A stretch of DNA of 64,000 nt from Natranaeroarchaeum sp042663585 (GCF_042663585.1 NZ_JBHTAN010000006.1:310001-374000), one strand, 5' to 3'; positions 8,933-17,809 are shown, counted from the first letter of the stretch. Numbers and translations are program-made. Notes: generated from the sequence alone by a model not told the origin.

Positions 8933-9551
8933 CGGGGTTCACCTCGGATTCGACGGTGTTGACGATCTGTTGTTTTTTTGACGAACGCATACCGTAGAGT
9001 TTGCCGGAGAAGCTGGCGACGAGCTTGATGAGGTCATCAACGAGTTCTTCCTGTGCTGATTTGTCCGTCTCGTCTTCGATAACGGTGATGGTGGCACCGT
9101 AACACTCGAAGTACCGTTCGAGATACGAGAAGCCAAAGCGAGTAAGTCTATCTTCGTAAGTGACGAGAATGCGTCCATAGTTGGCTTCTCGTACGTCATC
9201 AAGGAGTGAGTTGAGGCCACGACGGTCTTCGTTGAGGCCACTGCCAACGTCGGTGTAGGTGTTTTCGACGCTCCACCCGTGTTCGTGGGCGTAGTCTGTA
9301 AGTTGGTCGAGTTGCCGGTCAAGGTCGCCGTTGTCTTTCTGGCGGTGACTGGAGACACGAGCGTAGAGTGCAACACGGTCTGTCGGACGAGTATCACCAG
9401 CAAGTCGACGGAGTTCCCGGTGTGGAATACGTCGTTCACCGCCCGGTGTTCGGGTGTAATCGAGGTCGTCGTTCCGACACCAGCGTTTGACGGTTTGAGC
9501 GTGAACACCGAGTTCCTCTGCGAACTCGCCAATTGAGTACGACCGTGGCAT
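8925..9551 (-). CDS. tnpA: IS607-family serine recombinase (TnpA)
   Basis: A 208-residue protein with an N-terminal MerR-like helix-turn-helix (YSIGEFAEELGVHAQTVKRW, residues 5-24). A small serine recombinase domain follows, starting at LYARVSSHRQKDNG. The serine of ARVSS is the catalytic nucleophile, and the downstream arginines of the family (for example EDRLTRFG) are present. It catalyses excision and insertion of the element through a circular intermediate. Its stop overlaps the tnpB start. No disruption is visible, so the element may be mobile. Confidence 0.93.
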   Translation of the reverse strand: MPRSYSIGEFAEELGVHAQTVKRWCRNDDLDYTRTPGGERRIPHRELRRLAGDTRPTDRVALYARVSSHRQKDNGDLDRQLDQLTDYAHEHGWSVENTYTDVGSGLNEDRRGLNSLLDDVREANYGRILVTYEDRLTRFGFSYLERYFECYGATITVIEDETDKSAQEELVDDLIKLVASFSGKLYGMRSSKKQQIVNTVESEVNPDE

Positions 9552-9727
9552 CTGATGTTACTGTTTACTACTGGTAGTTACTTATAGATACTGGAATTTG
9601 TAACAGTTACACTACCCTTCTCCTATATTTCCGGCACCGTGCTAACTCCTTTCGTATATCTCCTGCATCGTCACTGTCTGATTCACACGCCGACCCGCTA
9701 CGACTTTTGCATGCCACCTGCTATGAG

Positions 9728-9750
9728 TTTCCACCGGAAACCCGGTGTGT
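9728..9750 (-). repeat. ORB-like repeat 6 (inverted, beyond the IS607 element)
   Basis: Reads TTTCCACCGGAAACCCGGTG on the plus strand, in the same orientation as repeat 5. It lies about 2.6 kb away from repeat 5, with only the IS607 element in between. Removing the insertion would place it close to repeat 5. Confidence 0.7.
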
Positions 9751-9783
9751 CTGTCCACCAGCCCTGACGCCTCGTCCAGTCGT

Positions 9784-10446
9784 CTACTCGTGCTCCTCGA
9801 CCAGTTCCAGATACGTCGGTGGGACCCGCTCGGTCGTGTAAACATCCGTGCCGCGCTTGACGACCCGCTGGCCGTCAGCCTGCAGTCGCTCGGCATCGAC
9901 GACCAGCAGGACGGGGTCGTCGGCGTGGCGCTCGCCCACCGACAGCGCCGAGTCCCGCGTCCCCGAGAGGTGGACCTTCTGTCGGTTCATCGGCTTGAGT
10001 CCCGCCGAGAGTATCGCGTCGACGTGTCGCGGCGCGGTGCCGTGGTACAGCGTGTCCGGGACCGCTGTCGACGCCGGATCGAGGTCGACATCGACCGAGT
10101 GGCCGTATGCCGCCCGGATGCGCCCCTCGTCGTGACCATCCCCACCGTCCACGTCGCGCTCGAACCGTCCCTTCGGATCGGTGAACACGACTGCCGTGAC
10201 GTGTTCCGGCGTTGCCCAGCGATACCGGTCGGTGACGATGTCGACGACAGCGCTGAACGCTGTCCAGCCCTGATCGTCCAACTCCAGTCCGGCGTCCTCG
10301 GGAAAGTGTCGGAGTGCGCCGCTAACGAACTTCGATAGCTGTGTCCGTCGATCGCCTGACAGGAGCGTCGGGACGTCGTTCCCGCAGTCGGGACAGATCG
10401 TCCCCGAAACGTAGCCGTGGCGCTCGCAGGTGCCGATATCGCTCAT
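9784..10446 (-). CDS. kptA: RNA 2'-phosphotransferase (KptA/Tpt1)
   Basis: A 220-residue protein that transfers the 2'-phosphate of RNA to NAD, giving ADP-ribose 1'',2''-cyclic phosphate. Family landmarks are LSKFVSGALRHFPEDAGLELDDQGW near the start of the catalytic domain, then RAAYGHSVDVDLD, LYHGTAP and VHLSGTRDSALSVG. Arg, His and Arg residues of the active site are in these blocks. A short N-terminal extension CERHG...CPDCG is a zinc-ribbon-like addition common in haloarchaeal members. I chose the ATG at 10446 because a TATA-like tract (taaaaat) lies about 27 bases upstream. It stands alone between the IS607 region and a divergent gene. Confidence 0.92.
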   Translation of the reverse strand: MSDIGTCERHGYVSGTICPDCGNDVPTLLSGDRRTQLSKFVSGALRHFPEDAGLELDDQGWTAFSAVVDIVTDRYRWATPEHVTAVVFTDPKGRFERDVDGGDGHDEGRIRAAYGHSVDVDLDPASTAVPDTLYHGTAPRHVDAILSAGLKPMNRQKVHLSGTRDSALSVGERHADDPVLLVVDAERLQADGQRVVKRGTDVYTTERVPPTYLELVEEHE

Positions 10447-10570
10447 TGCTAGTTCTGTGCGGCGCGACGCATTTTTACTACACGGTGGGAACAGGCTATG
10501 CACCGATCAGCGCGCCCAGTCCCAATGTACTCGGTGAAACACTTATCAGGCCAAGCGGCCAAAGTATCGT

Positions 10571-11227
10571 GTGAACTACGATACCGTCGTCTTCGACAAC
10601 GACGGTGTCCTCGTCGAACGAACGAGCTTCGAGGTGCTTCGGGACGCAACCCACGAAACCTTCTCGCAGTTCGGTGTAACCGACATGGACGCCGATCACG
10701 TAGACAGTATGACAGTTGGCGCGACGCCCGCACAGGTCGACCAAATCTGTGGTCAGTACGATCTGGAGCCCGAGCGATTCTGGCGCGCCCGCGAACGATC
10801 ACTCTCTAACGCACAGAAAGACGAAGTCCGCGCCGGGCGGAAGTCCCTGTACGATGATGTCGATATGCTGCCTGATCTCGACGTCTCGATGGGAATCGTC
10901 AGCTCGAACCAGCAGGAGACGGTCGACTTCGTGCTAGACCACTACGATATCTCCCATCAGTTCGGCGCGGCCTATGGCCGCGAGCCGACTATCGAGAGCC
11001 TGAATCTCCGCAAACCGAACTCGCACTATCTCGACCGGGCACTGGCCGACCTCGACGCCGACTCCGCGCTCTTTGTGGGCGACAACGAATCGGATATCCG
11101 AGCGGCCGAGAACGCGGGGATCGACTCGGCGTTTATTCGCCGCCCCCACCGCACTAACTGGGATCTCAACGTCTGGCCGACGTGGGATATCGACTCGCTG
11201 GAGGACCTGTATCGAGTCTGTAGCTAG
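10571..11227 (+). CDS. HAD-superfamily phosphatase
   Basis: A 218-residue hydrolase of the phosphoglycolate-phosphatase-like HAD group, starting with GTG about 25 bases after a TATA-like cacttatc. Motif I is reduced to TVVFDNDGVLVERTSF, so the first residue of the usual DxD pair is Asp and the second Asn-Asp. Motif II Ser is in MGIVSSNQ, and motif IV is FVGDNESDIRAAENAG. The region between motifs I and II is a helical cap. The substrate is unknown, and the divergent neighbour is kptA. Confidence 0.88.
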   Translation: MNYDTVVFDNDGVLVERTSFEVLRDATHETFSQFGVTDMDADHVDSMTVGATPAQVDQICGQYDLEPERFWRARERSLSNAQKDEVRAGRKSLYDDVDMLPDLDVSMGIVSSNQQETVDFVLDHYDISHQFGAAYGREPTIESLNLRKPNSHYLDRALADLDADSALFVGDNESDIRAAENAGIDSAFIRRPHRTNWDLNVWPTWDIDSLEDLYRVCS

Positions 11228-11257
11228 AGCAGGGTCGAGCAGGCGACCAGCATCCGG

Positions 11258-12400
11258 TCACTCGGCGGCTTGCAGTTCGACGACGAACACTGCACCCGTA
11301 GGGTCGTTGTCTTCGACCCGGATGTCGCCCCCGTAGCTCTCGACCAGCGACTGAACCAGATAGAGCCCGATGCCGGTTCCGGCGCTCTCCAGTCCCTTCT
11401 CTCCTTTGCCGAAGATGTCGTCTTTCATCGACTCGCGAACGCCGGGGCCGTTGTCCGCGATCCGCACCGTCACCCGGTCGGCTGCTCTCTCCCCCGAGAC
11501 CGTTATCTCGGCGACATCCTTGTCGTTGTGCTGGACGGCGTTCGTCAGCAGGTTTCTGAACACGGACGAGAGCAACTCTCCGGCCTGCACGGTCGTCTCT
11601 GGAACCTCCTCGACGGTTACCGTGGTGTTCGGATAGCTCGACTTGAGGGCGTCGACCTGCTCGGACAGGATGCCCATCAGTCGAATCGAGTCGGTGGTGT
11701 CGTCGGGGCGCAACATTACCTCGGCCAGATCCCGGGCCGCCGTGGTGAGCGACACTGCGTCACTCGCACTCTCTTGGATGGTTTCGAGTAGCTCCTGGCC
11801 GTCATCGTCGACATGCGGTTCGAGCGTCTCCGCAGCCCCGGCGATGAGTTGGAGGTCGTTTCGGATGTCGTGACGGACGACTCCGTTGAGCGTTTCGAGG
11901 TCATCGCGCTGTCCGACGAGGCGTTGCTCGTAGGCTTTCCGTCGGCTGATATCCCGACTCGTCGTCACGTAGCCGTCGACGGGAACCTCCGCGCCCGGTG
12001 CGGCACCGGTCACCGCAAGCCAGATCCACCCGCGGTCCTTCGTCCGGAACCGGAACTCGATCTCGTCTTTGATGACGCCGCTTCCCTCGACGAGCGCCGA
12101 GAACTGCTCGATCACTCTGGATTTGTCCTCCGGGTGGACGTAGTCGAGGATGTTCTCGCCGATCAGCTCTTCGGGTGGCCACCGCTTGACGCGCTCGGAG
12201 TTCGGCGACTGGTACCGGATCGTCCCCTCTGCGTCGACGACGGTGATCACGTCGGAAGTCTGCTCTATCAGCGCTCGATACTGCTTCGCGGTAAGCTCGC
12301 CCAGCCCCGAGCTTTCTTCCGACGTATCTGTCACTACCGGTTCATTCTCGCGGTGAGATGAAAGTTGTTCCCCCGAACGGTGTTCTCCCAACCGAGTCAC
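11258..12400 (-). CDS. PAS-domain sensor histidine kinase
   Basis: A soluble histidine kinase of up to 380 residues. A PAS domain (about residues 42-160, ALIEQTSDVITVVDAEGTI) is followed by a dimerisation helix with the phospho-acceptor box VVRHDIRNDLQ (His about 196). The HATPase domain carries N (RNLLTNAVQHN), G1 (DNGPG) and G2 (GTGIGLYL) boxes. No membrane segment is visible, so it senses an internal signal, probably redox or light through PAS, and passes phosphate to an unlinked regulator. The first 21 residues are poorly conserved in composition, and a GTG at 12334 may be the true start. Confidence 0.9.
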   Translation of the reverse strand: MTRLGEHRSGEQLSSHRENEPVVTDTSEESSGLGELTAKQYRALIEQTSDVITVVDAEGTIRYQSPNSERVKRWPPEELIGENILDYVHPEDKSRVIEQFSALVEGSGVIKDEIEFRFRTKDRGWIWLAVTGAAPGAEVPVDGYVTTSRDISRRKAYEQRLVGQRDDLETLNGVVRHDIRNDLQLIAGAAETLEPHVDDDGQELLETIQESASDAVSLTTAARDLAEVMLRPDDTTDSIRLMGILSEQVDALKSSYPNTTVTVEEVPETTVQAGELLSSVFRNLLTNAVQHNDKDVAEITVSGERAADRVTVRIADNGPGVRESMKDDIFGKGEKGLESAGTGIGLYLVQSLVESYGGDIRVEDNDPTGAVFVVELQAAE

Positions 12401-12488
12401 AAGCGACTGCGGCTCGTGCTGACATCCTCGCCTGCCCGCCGCTTCGACTGCCCGACGATTTATTCCCCCGCCCGCCCAGAGACCGACT

Positions 12489-12953
12489 ATGACGACCGAA
12501 GCCTTCGAGGCGTTCGATCACGCTGCTCACATGCGCGCGGCGCTCGCATTGGCTCGCGAGGCCGGTGACCGCGGCGACGAGCCGTTCGGGTCCGTGCTCG
12601 TCCGTGACGACGAGGTGATCATGTCCGAATCGAACCGTATCAACACGGAAAACGACCCCCGTCGGCACCCGGAACTGCATCTCGCCTACCGTGCGTGCCG
12701 GGAACTGACGCCGGACGAGCGCGCAGAGACAGTAATGTACACGAGCACGGAGCCGTGTCCGATGTGCGCGGGTGGGATGCTCCGGGCCGGGTTCGGGCGC
12801 GTCGTCTACAGCGTCGGCGGCGACGAACTCGACGAGTTCCTCGGTTCGGGCCCGCCGGTCCGGTCCGAAGCCATCCTCGGTGACATCACCCCAGTCGACG
12901 GTCCGGTTCTGAACGATGAGGGTCGCGGTATCCACGAGGCGTTCGAGTGGTAA
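12489..12953 (+). CDS. Nucleoside/guanine deaminase-family protein
   Basis: A 154-residue zinc deaminase of the CMP/dCMP deaminase fold. Zinc ligands are the His of RRHPELHLAY (HPE in place of the more common HAE) and the two cysteines of TEPCPMCAGGML. The glutamate of HPE is the proton shuttle. Length and the C-terminal EAFEW fit the guanine/tRNA-adenosine deaminase-like group in which haloarchaeal members are annotated as nucleoside deaminases. A TATA-like tttatt lies about 25 bases before the ATG. The natural base substrate is not assigned. Confidence 0.88.
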   Translation: MTTEAFEAFDHAAHMRAALALAREAGDRGDEPFGSVLVRDDEVIMSESNRINTENDPRRHPELHLAYRACRELTPDERAETVMYTSTEPCPMCAGGMLRAGFGRVVYSVGGDELDEFLGSGPPVRSEAILGDITPVDGPVLNDEGRGIHEAFEW

Positions 12954-13050
12954 GATCCCACGACGGAACCGCGTTCGTCCACGGCGTTTGACAGACAGCA
13001 GACGGGCGTCTGACTGAGTATTAAGTCCGTCCGGAGATTCTCGTTTGGGT

Positions 13051-13212
13051 ATGTCGATATTCGATACAGTCCGGCGGCGTCTCAGCAGGGCGTATCTCTG
13101 CCGGCGGGACGAGGCAGCGAGGCGGTTCGGTGCTCTCGACGGCCCGTTCGAGGACGACCAATCCGGCATCGAGATTCCAGTCGACGACGAGTGCGAGGGG
13201 TCCTCGTCGTAG
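13051..13212 (+). CDS. Small basic-then-acidic protein, 53 residues
   Basis: Begins MSIFDTVRRRLSRAYLCRRDEAARRFG and ends in a run of acidic residues. A TATA-like tattaa at about 13019 is 31 bases before the ATG, which fits a leaderless haloarchaeal promoter, and codon use is GC-rich at third positions like the neighbours. No domain is recognised. It is convergent with nothing and sits alone between the deaminase and fbp genes. Confidence 0.5.
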   Translation: MSIFDTVRRRLSRAYLCRRDEAARRFGALDGPFEDDQSGIEIPVDDECEGSSS

Positions 13213-13434
13213 CGACCGGACGAACCGACTGAAGCGGAGCGATTTTCGTCGGTTCTCGCGAACCCACAGGTCTACAACTGACTGTTCACCCCCGTTCTGT
13301 CTGGTCCTCAGGGGGCAAAATATTTTGACTCAAAACCGAATTAATAACTTCAATTATAGATAATGTCATACTACTCGCACCGTTAGGTGGTTACGTATGA
13401 TTCAACACTGTGGCGAACCGCTAACTGATCAGCT

Positions 13435-14283
13435 ATGAAGTCGATGGACAGAATCGTTCAAACAGTTCAGGATACGGCCCATTACGTGAATAGTAACCTC
13501 CCCGATCACGCCAAGGGCTCTGGAGGATCGAACCCCAGCGGAGAGACACAGATCGATGCGGACGTCTGGGCTGATCATCTGTTTTTCGACAAGCTATCCT
13601 CGCTCGAGGGCGTCGGCGGCTACGCTAGCGAGGAGCGCAAAGGGGTGGTCGACTGCGGCGACGGCGATTACACGATCGCAATCGACCCGCTGGACGGCTC
13701 GTCGAACCTCGCTTCGAACAACTCCGTAGGTACGATCGTCGGCGTCTACGACGCCGAGCTACCGGCATCCGGCCGACATCTGGTCGCCGGGATGATGGTT
13801 CTGTTCGGGCCGTACACCACGATGACCGTCGCCCGCGAGGACAGAGATATCGTGCAGGATTATCTCCTCCGCGACGGCTACAGCGAACGCTGGGGGGAGT
13901 ACGAGCTTCCGGACGAGCCGACCGTGATCGGCCTCGCGGGTAAGAAGGATGCTCGCTCCGAGGGGTTCAATTCGCTTGCCACCGAACTCGAGCGGAACCT
14001 GAAGCTCCGATACGGCGGCGCGACGGTCGCAGACCTCGCGCAGGTGTTACAGTACGGTGGCCTCTTTGGCTATCCCGAGACCGAGACCTACCCGGGGGGG
14101 AAGCTCAGAGTCCACTTCGAGGCCGCACCGCTCGCCTACCTCATCGAAGCGAGTGGCGGCAGTTCGTCGGACACGAACCAATCACTGCTCGACGTCGAAC
14201 CCGACGAGATCCACGCCCGGACGCCGACGTTCCTCGGAAACACCTCACTGATCGAACGGGTCGAAGCGAAACTGGGGGACTAA
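13435..14283 (+). CDS. fbp: Class I fructose-1,6-bisphosphatase
   Basis: A 282-residue enzyme that removes the 1-phosphate of fructose 1,6-bisphosphate in gluconeogenesis. The metal-binding DPLDGSSN (about residues 83-90) and upstream YASEE (metal-ligand glutamates) are intact. GGKLRVHFEAAPLAYLIEASGG near the C-terminus is the second family signature. A long AT-rich leader (13310-13430) may hold its promoter and regulatory sites. The next gene, an eIF2B-like protein, follows after about 76 bases on the same strand. Confidence 0.94.
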   Translation: MKSMDRIVQTVQDTAHYVNSNLPDHAKGSGGSNPSGETQIDADVWADHLFFDKLSSLEGVGGYASEERKGVVDCGDGDYTIAIDPLDGSSNLASNNSVGTIVGVYDAELPASGRHLVAGMMVLFGPYTTMTVAREDRDIVQDYLLRDGYSERWGEYELPDEPTVIGLAGKKDARSEGFNSLATELERNLKLRYGGATVADLAQVLQYGGLFGYPETETYPGGKLRVHFEAAPLAYLIEASGGSSSDTNQSLLDVEPDEIHARTPTFLGNTSLIERVEAKLGD

Positions 14284-14359
14284 GTATGCTTGCCAGTCTG
14301 CAGCCAGTCCTGACTCAGCGGACCCAGTCTCGGATCCGGACGTCACGGTGTGGTACTCG

Positions 14360-15211
14360 ATGATCGACCAAACAGTCAACCAGATAAAGGAGATGGAGAC
14401 CCGGAGTTCGTCGGTCGTCGCCGTCAAGGCGGCCGAGGCACTGCTCGAACTGCTCGACAGGGAGTACCGCACGGTCGAGGAGTTCGAGTACGACCTCGAG
14501 CGCAACAGCAAGGTGCTCAAGGGTGCAAACCGATCGCATGCACCCCTTCATACGACCCAGCGCTGGATCGTCACCGCCGTTACCGACGCCAACCCCGAGA
14601 CGGTCGACGAGGCGAAAGCGGAGCTCCAGAGCGTCGTCGACGACGCCGTGACGGAGGTCGAAGCCAGCAAGGAGGCCGCGGCGATACGGGCGGCGAATCT
14701 CATCGAGGACGGCGACACCCTGTTGACCCACTCGAACTCGTCGACGGCGACGATGGCGCTCGAATACGCCAGCCAGTCCGGGACGGAGTTTACGCTGTAC
14801 ACGACCGAGACCCGACCGAACTTCTTCGGGCGGACGACTGCACGGCAGTTCGCCTCGCACGAGAATGTCGAGGTCAAGATGATCGTCGATAGCGCGGTCG
14901 GCACCGTCCTGCCCGACTGCGATCGAGTCATAATCGGCATGAACTGCATCATCGAGAATACGATCTACAACCGCGTGGGGACGTATCCGATCGCTGCCAC
15001 AGCGGCCGACGTTGGCGTCCCTGTGACGGTGGTGGGTTCGTCCTCGAAGTTCATCGGCGACGGCTTCGAGTTCCAGCAGACCTACCGGTCGGGCAACGAG
15101 GTAATGCTCGAACCGAAGGAGGGGTTCACCGTCGAGAACCCGATGTACGACTGCACGCCGACGCGCTTGCTCGATCAGGTCGTCACCGAGGACGGAGTGA
15201 TGCAGTTCTGA
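14360..15211 (+). CDS. eIF2B-alpha/ribose-1,5-bisphosphate isomerase-family protein
   Basis: A 283-residue protein of the eIF2B alpha/beta/delta and R15P isomerase family. Recognisable blocks are LTHSNSSTATMALE, ETRPNFFGRTTA (phosphate-binding Arg), VDSAVG, YNRVGTYPIAATA and VPVTVVGSSSKF. The start MIDQTVNQIKEMETRSS is the family start; a GTG four codons earlier is possible. In most relatives the block before NKIGT reads GADxI, but here it reads GMNCI, so the conserved aspartate is lost. It could be a regulatory or altered-specificity member rather than a standard isomerase. It directly follows fbp. Confidence 0.85.
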   Translation: MIDQTVNQIKEMETRSSSVVAVKAAEALLELLDREYRTVEEFEYDLERNSKVLKGANRSHAPLHTTQRWIVTAVTDANPETVDEAKAELQSVVDDAVTEVEASKEAAAIRAANLIEDGDTLLTHSNSSTATMALEYASQSGTEFTLYTTETRPNFFGRTTARQFASHENVEVKMIVDSAVGTVLPDCDRVIIGMNCIIENTIYNRVGTYPIAATAADVGVPVTVVGSSSKFIGDGFEFQQTYRSGNEVMLEPKEGFTVENPMYDCTPTRLLDQVVTEDGVMQF

Positions 15212-15320
15212 GAGCAGGGCGGCGGTCAACCCACCAGTAACGGTCCGCGTGGGGAGATAGTTGGCAGGACATTGTTCGCCAGGTGGTGTCTTTTTATGTA
15301 TCGTCCCGGACCTAGGACGT

Positions 15321-15674
15321 ATGAACGACGGATTGGATCCCACCGAGGAGTACGACGGTACCGTGACGGTTCGGCTACTGGACGACCAGGAGGGCGTCGA
15401 CGAACTCACGTGTTCGTCCTACAGTGAAGCGATCGACCGGGTCAAGTCACATACGGCGGCGGTCACCGCCGCAAAGATCGTCGACCGGGACGGCGACGTC
15501 GTTTTCACTTCCCGCGAGATGGCGATCGAGGACTGGGAACGCGAGTGGCAACAGGCGAAACGCTCCCTCTCGGTCGACGTCGAGCAGTACGAGTGTCCGT
15601 ACGACAACGTGGCCTGTTTCGCGGACGACCTCTGCGTGCAGTGCAAGATGGATCGGGTCCAGGAGCAGTTCTAG
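15321..15674 (+). CDS. Uncharacterised 117-residue protein with C-terminal cysteines
   Basis: The ATG at 15321 lies about 30 bases after a TATA-like tttttat. The N-terminal part alternates beta strands and a helix (GTVTVRLLDDQEG, then TAAKIVDRDGDVVF). The C-terminus carries four cysteines in about 17 residues (ECPYDNVACF, CVQC), suggesting a metal site. It is acidic like its neighbours and reads as a genuine haloarchaeal gene, but I recognise no named family. Confidence 0.65.
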   Translation: MNDGLDPTEEYDGTVTVRLLDDQEGVDELTCSSYSEAIDRVKSHTAAVTAAKIVDRDGDVVFTSREMAIEDWEREWQQAKRSLSVDVEQYECPYDNVACFADDLCVQCKMDRVQEQF

Positions 15675-15823
15675 CGGTACGATCGCAGTCGGGTCGTACC
15701 TGCTAGTGAACGACGAGTCTTTGAGCGTCTCCTCGGCGCTATCAGCGTTCGTACCTGTGGTCTCCCAGAGTTCGTACTCCCGGCCACCCACCGTTATAAC
15801 GCTTCGTCCGAAACTGATCTATC

Positions 15824-16999
15824 ATGAACGATGCTGTCATCGTCGACGCGGTACGGACGCCCTTTGGCAAGCACGACGGAGCCTTCCGGGATACACATCC
15901 CCAGGACCTCGCGGCCGAACCGCTCGGCGCGCTCGAAGAGCGAGTCGGGTTCGATCCCGAACTGATCGAGGACGTCGTGTACGGCTGTGTGACCCCGGTC
16001 GGCGAGCAGGGGCTGAACATCGGCCGGATCGCGCCGATGGTCGCCGGGTGGGGTGAGGGCGTTCCGGGCGTCCAACTCAACCGGATGTGTGGCTCCGGCC
16101 AGCAGGCGGTCAACTGGGCGGCGTCGTCGGTTCGGGCCGATTTTCACGACGTGCTTGTCGCGGGCGGCGTCGAGCACATGACCAGGGTGCCGATGGGCAG
16201 CGACGGCAACGCCGAGCGCGGCGTCGTCGACGAGCACGCCCTGACCGACAGCTACTTTGAGCACTTCGACGAGGCGACGTCGCAGGGTGAGGGGGCCGAA
16301 CGCATCGCCGAGGAGTATGGAATCAGCAGGGACGACGCCGACCAACTCGCGGCCGACTCCCAGCGCCGCTGGGGCGAGGCGTGGGAGGCAGGCCGGTATG
16401 ACGACCAGATCGTGTCCGTAGAGACGACGCTCGACGGCGAGTCGATCACTGTCGAGCGCGACGGGCATCCCCGACCCGGGACGACCGCGGACGACCTCGC
16501 CAAACTTCCGCTCGCGTTCCGCGAGGAGGGCGAGGGGATCCACCACGCCGGCAACTCCTCTGGCATCGTCGATGGCGCAAGCGCGCTCCTCGTGACGAGC
16601 GAGACGACCGCGGAAGCCCACGGCTGGGAGCCGATGGCCCGGATCGTCGAAACCGAGGTCGTCGGCGTCGATCCCGTCACCATGCTCACCGGGCCGATTC
16701 CGGCGACGGAGGGCGTCCTCGACAAAGCGGGGCTGACCGTCGACGATATCGACCTCTTCGAGGTGAACGAGGCGTTCGCCTCGGTCGTGCTCGCGTGGCT
16801 GGAGGAGACCGGCGCGGACTGGGCCGACACCAACGTCAACGGCGGCGCAATCGCACACGGCCACCCGCTCGGTGCGACCGGGGCGGGCCTGCTCACGAAA
16901 CTCGTCCACGAACTCGACCGAACCGGGCAGGACGTCGGCCTCTCGACGATGTGCATCGGCTTCGGGCAGGGGATCGCGACGATCGTAGAGCGCGTCTAG
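15824..16999 (+). CDS. Acetyl-CoA acyltransferase/acetyltransferase (thiolase)
   Basis: A 391-residue thiolase that cleaves or condenses acyl-CoA units. The acyl-accepting cysteine is in LNRMCGSGQQA (about residue 89), the catalytic His in IAHGHPLGATGA, and the second Cys in STMCIGFGQG. All three positions of the active site are intact and the length is normal. A leaderless-type TATA (gttataacgc) precedes it. Genes of beta-oxidation or ketone metabolism are not adjacent, so degradative and biosynthetic roles cannot be separated. Confidence 0.93.
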   Translation: MNDAVIVDAVRTPFGKHDGAFRDTHPQDLAAEPLGALEERVGFDPELIEDVVYGCVTPVGEQGLNIGRIAPMVAGWGEGVPGVQLNRMCGSGQQAVNWAASSVRADFHDVLVAGGVEHMTRVPMGSDGNAERGVVDEHALTDSYFEHFDEATSQGEGAERIAEEYGISRDDADQLAADSQRRWGEAWEAGRYDDQIVSVETTLDGESITVERDGHPRPGTTADDLAKLPLAFREEGEGIHHAGNSSGIVDGASALLVTSETTAEAHGWEPMARIVETEVVGVDPVTMLTGPIPATEGVLDKAGLTVDDIDLFEVNEAFASVVLAWLEETGADWADTNVNGGAIAHGHPLGATGAGLLTKLVHELDRTGQDVGLSTMCIGFGQGIATIVERV

Positions 17000-17038
17000 C
17001 CCGCCTCGTCGTGCTCTTGAGCGCGTTCGGGTCGAGCG

Positions 17039-17809
17039 CTACAGTTGTCGATTCCACTCGTCGGTCGCGAACCGATCGGTAGCGAAATCGCGCGCCTCGC
17101 TCAGGGCGTCCTCAGAGAGTTCTCCCTCGACGACGCCCGACAGCGAGTCGTCGATGCTGTCGAGTTGATCGGCAATCGTGTCCGTCATCGCGCCGATCAC
17201 CGCCTCGCGGCTCGCGTCCGTGTAGTCGGACATCACCGCGACGCGTTTCTCGGCGGAGCTGATGGCCTTGTCTGAGATCTTCTCCTCGCCGATCCGGAGG
17301 ACCCGGAGCATCTCCTCGGTGTCCAGATCGTAGCTCATCGTGGTGTGGTGGAGAACGGCGTTGTCGGTCCGTAGCTGGGCCGCCCCGCCGATCTTGCCGT
17401 CGGGATGGACGACGTCGTTCAGCGGCTCGTGGGCGACGTCGAGCCCCAGCGACTGAAGCGCCTCGATGGCCCACTGGTCGAGTTCGGCGTAGCTCTCTGC
17501 GACGTCGTCCGGGACGGCCGACCGCGGGAGGTACAGCGAGTAGGTGATCACCGCGCCCGGTTCGACGAACATCGCGCCGCCGCCGGTGGCCCGTCGGACG
17601 ACATCGAGATCCTGTTCGTCGACGTAGTCGACGGCGACCTCGTCGGCGTATGCTTGGAACCGCCCCATTGCGACGGCCGGCGCGTCGCGGTACCAGAAGC
17701 GCAGGGTTGGCTCCATCTCACCAGCGGCCAGTCGGTCCGTCAGCACGCGTTCGAGCGCCTGCTGGACCGGCTCGCTGTAGGTCCCAGAATCGATGACTCG
17801 CAGCCTCAT
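17039..17809 (-). CDS. lplA: Lipoate-protein ligase, catalytic subunit
   Basis: A 256-residue protein of the biotin/lipoate ligase family. The lipoyl-adenylate pocket RRATGGGAMF (about residues 72-81) and the lysine loop DGKIGGAAQ are present. It activates lipoate with ATP and attaches it to lipoyl domains. It lacks the C-terminal domain of one-piece bacterial LplA. That domain is supplied by the upstream gene, whose stop overlaps this start by four bases, the ATGA arrangement also seen in Thermoplasma-type split ligases. Confidence 0.92.
   Translation of the reverse strand: MRLRVIDSGTYSEPVQQALERVLTDRLAAGEMEPTLRFWYRDAPAVAMGRFQAYADEVAVDYVDEQDLDVVRRATGGGAMFVEPGAVITYSLYLPRSAVPDDVAESYAELDQWAIEALQSLGLDVAHEPLNDVVHPDGKIGGAAQLRTDNAVLHHTTMSYDLDTEEMLRVLRIGEEKISDKAISSAEKRVAVMSDYTDASREAVIGAMTDTIADQLDSIDDSLSGVVEGELSEDALSEARDFATDRFATDEWNRQL

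Larger units (their letters stand above)
7168..9660 (-). mobile_element. IS607-family element (borders approximate)
   Basis: Consists of a serine-recombinase tnpA and a tnpB overlapping by 8 bases, both reading leftwards, which is the IS607 arrangement. Both proteins look intact. IS607 elements lack terminal inverted repeats and target duplications, so the ends given here are only estimates. Within the left flank, gccaga...tctggc (7171-7187) is a small hairpin after tnpB. On the right, an imperfect palindrome around 9560-9578 may be a recombinase binding site. The element separates ORB-like repeats 5 and 6. Confidence 0.75.

Noticed and set aside
15794..16909. 371-codon minus-strand frame opposite thiolase
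   Set aside because: Thiolase is unmistakable with all catalytic residues, so the opposite frame is a shadow.
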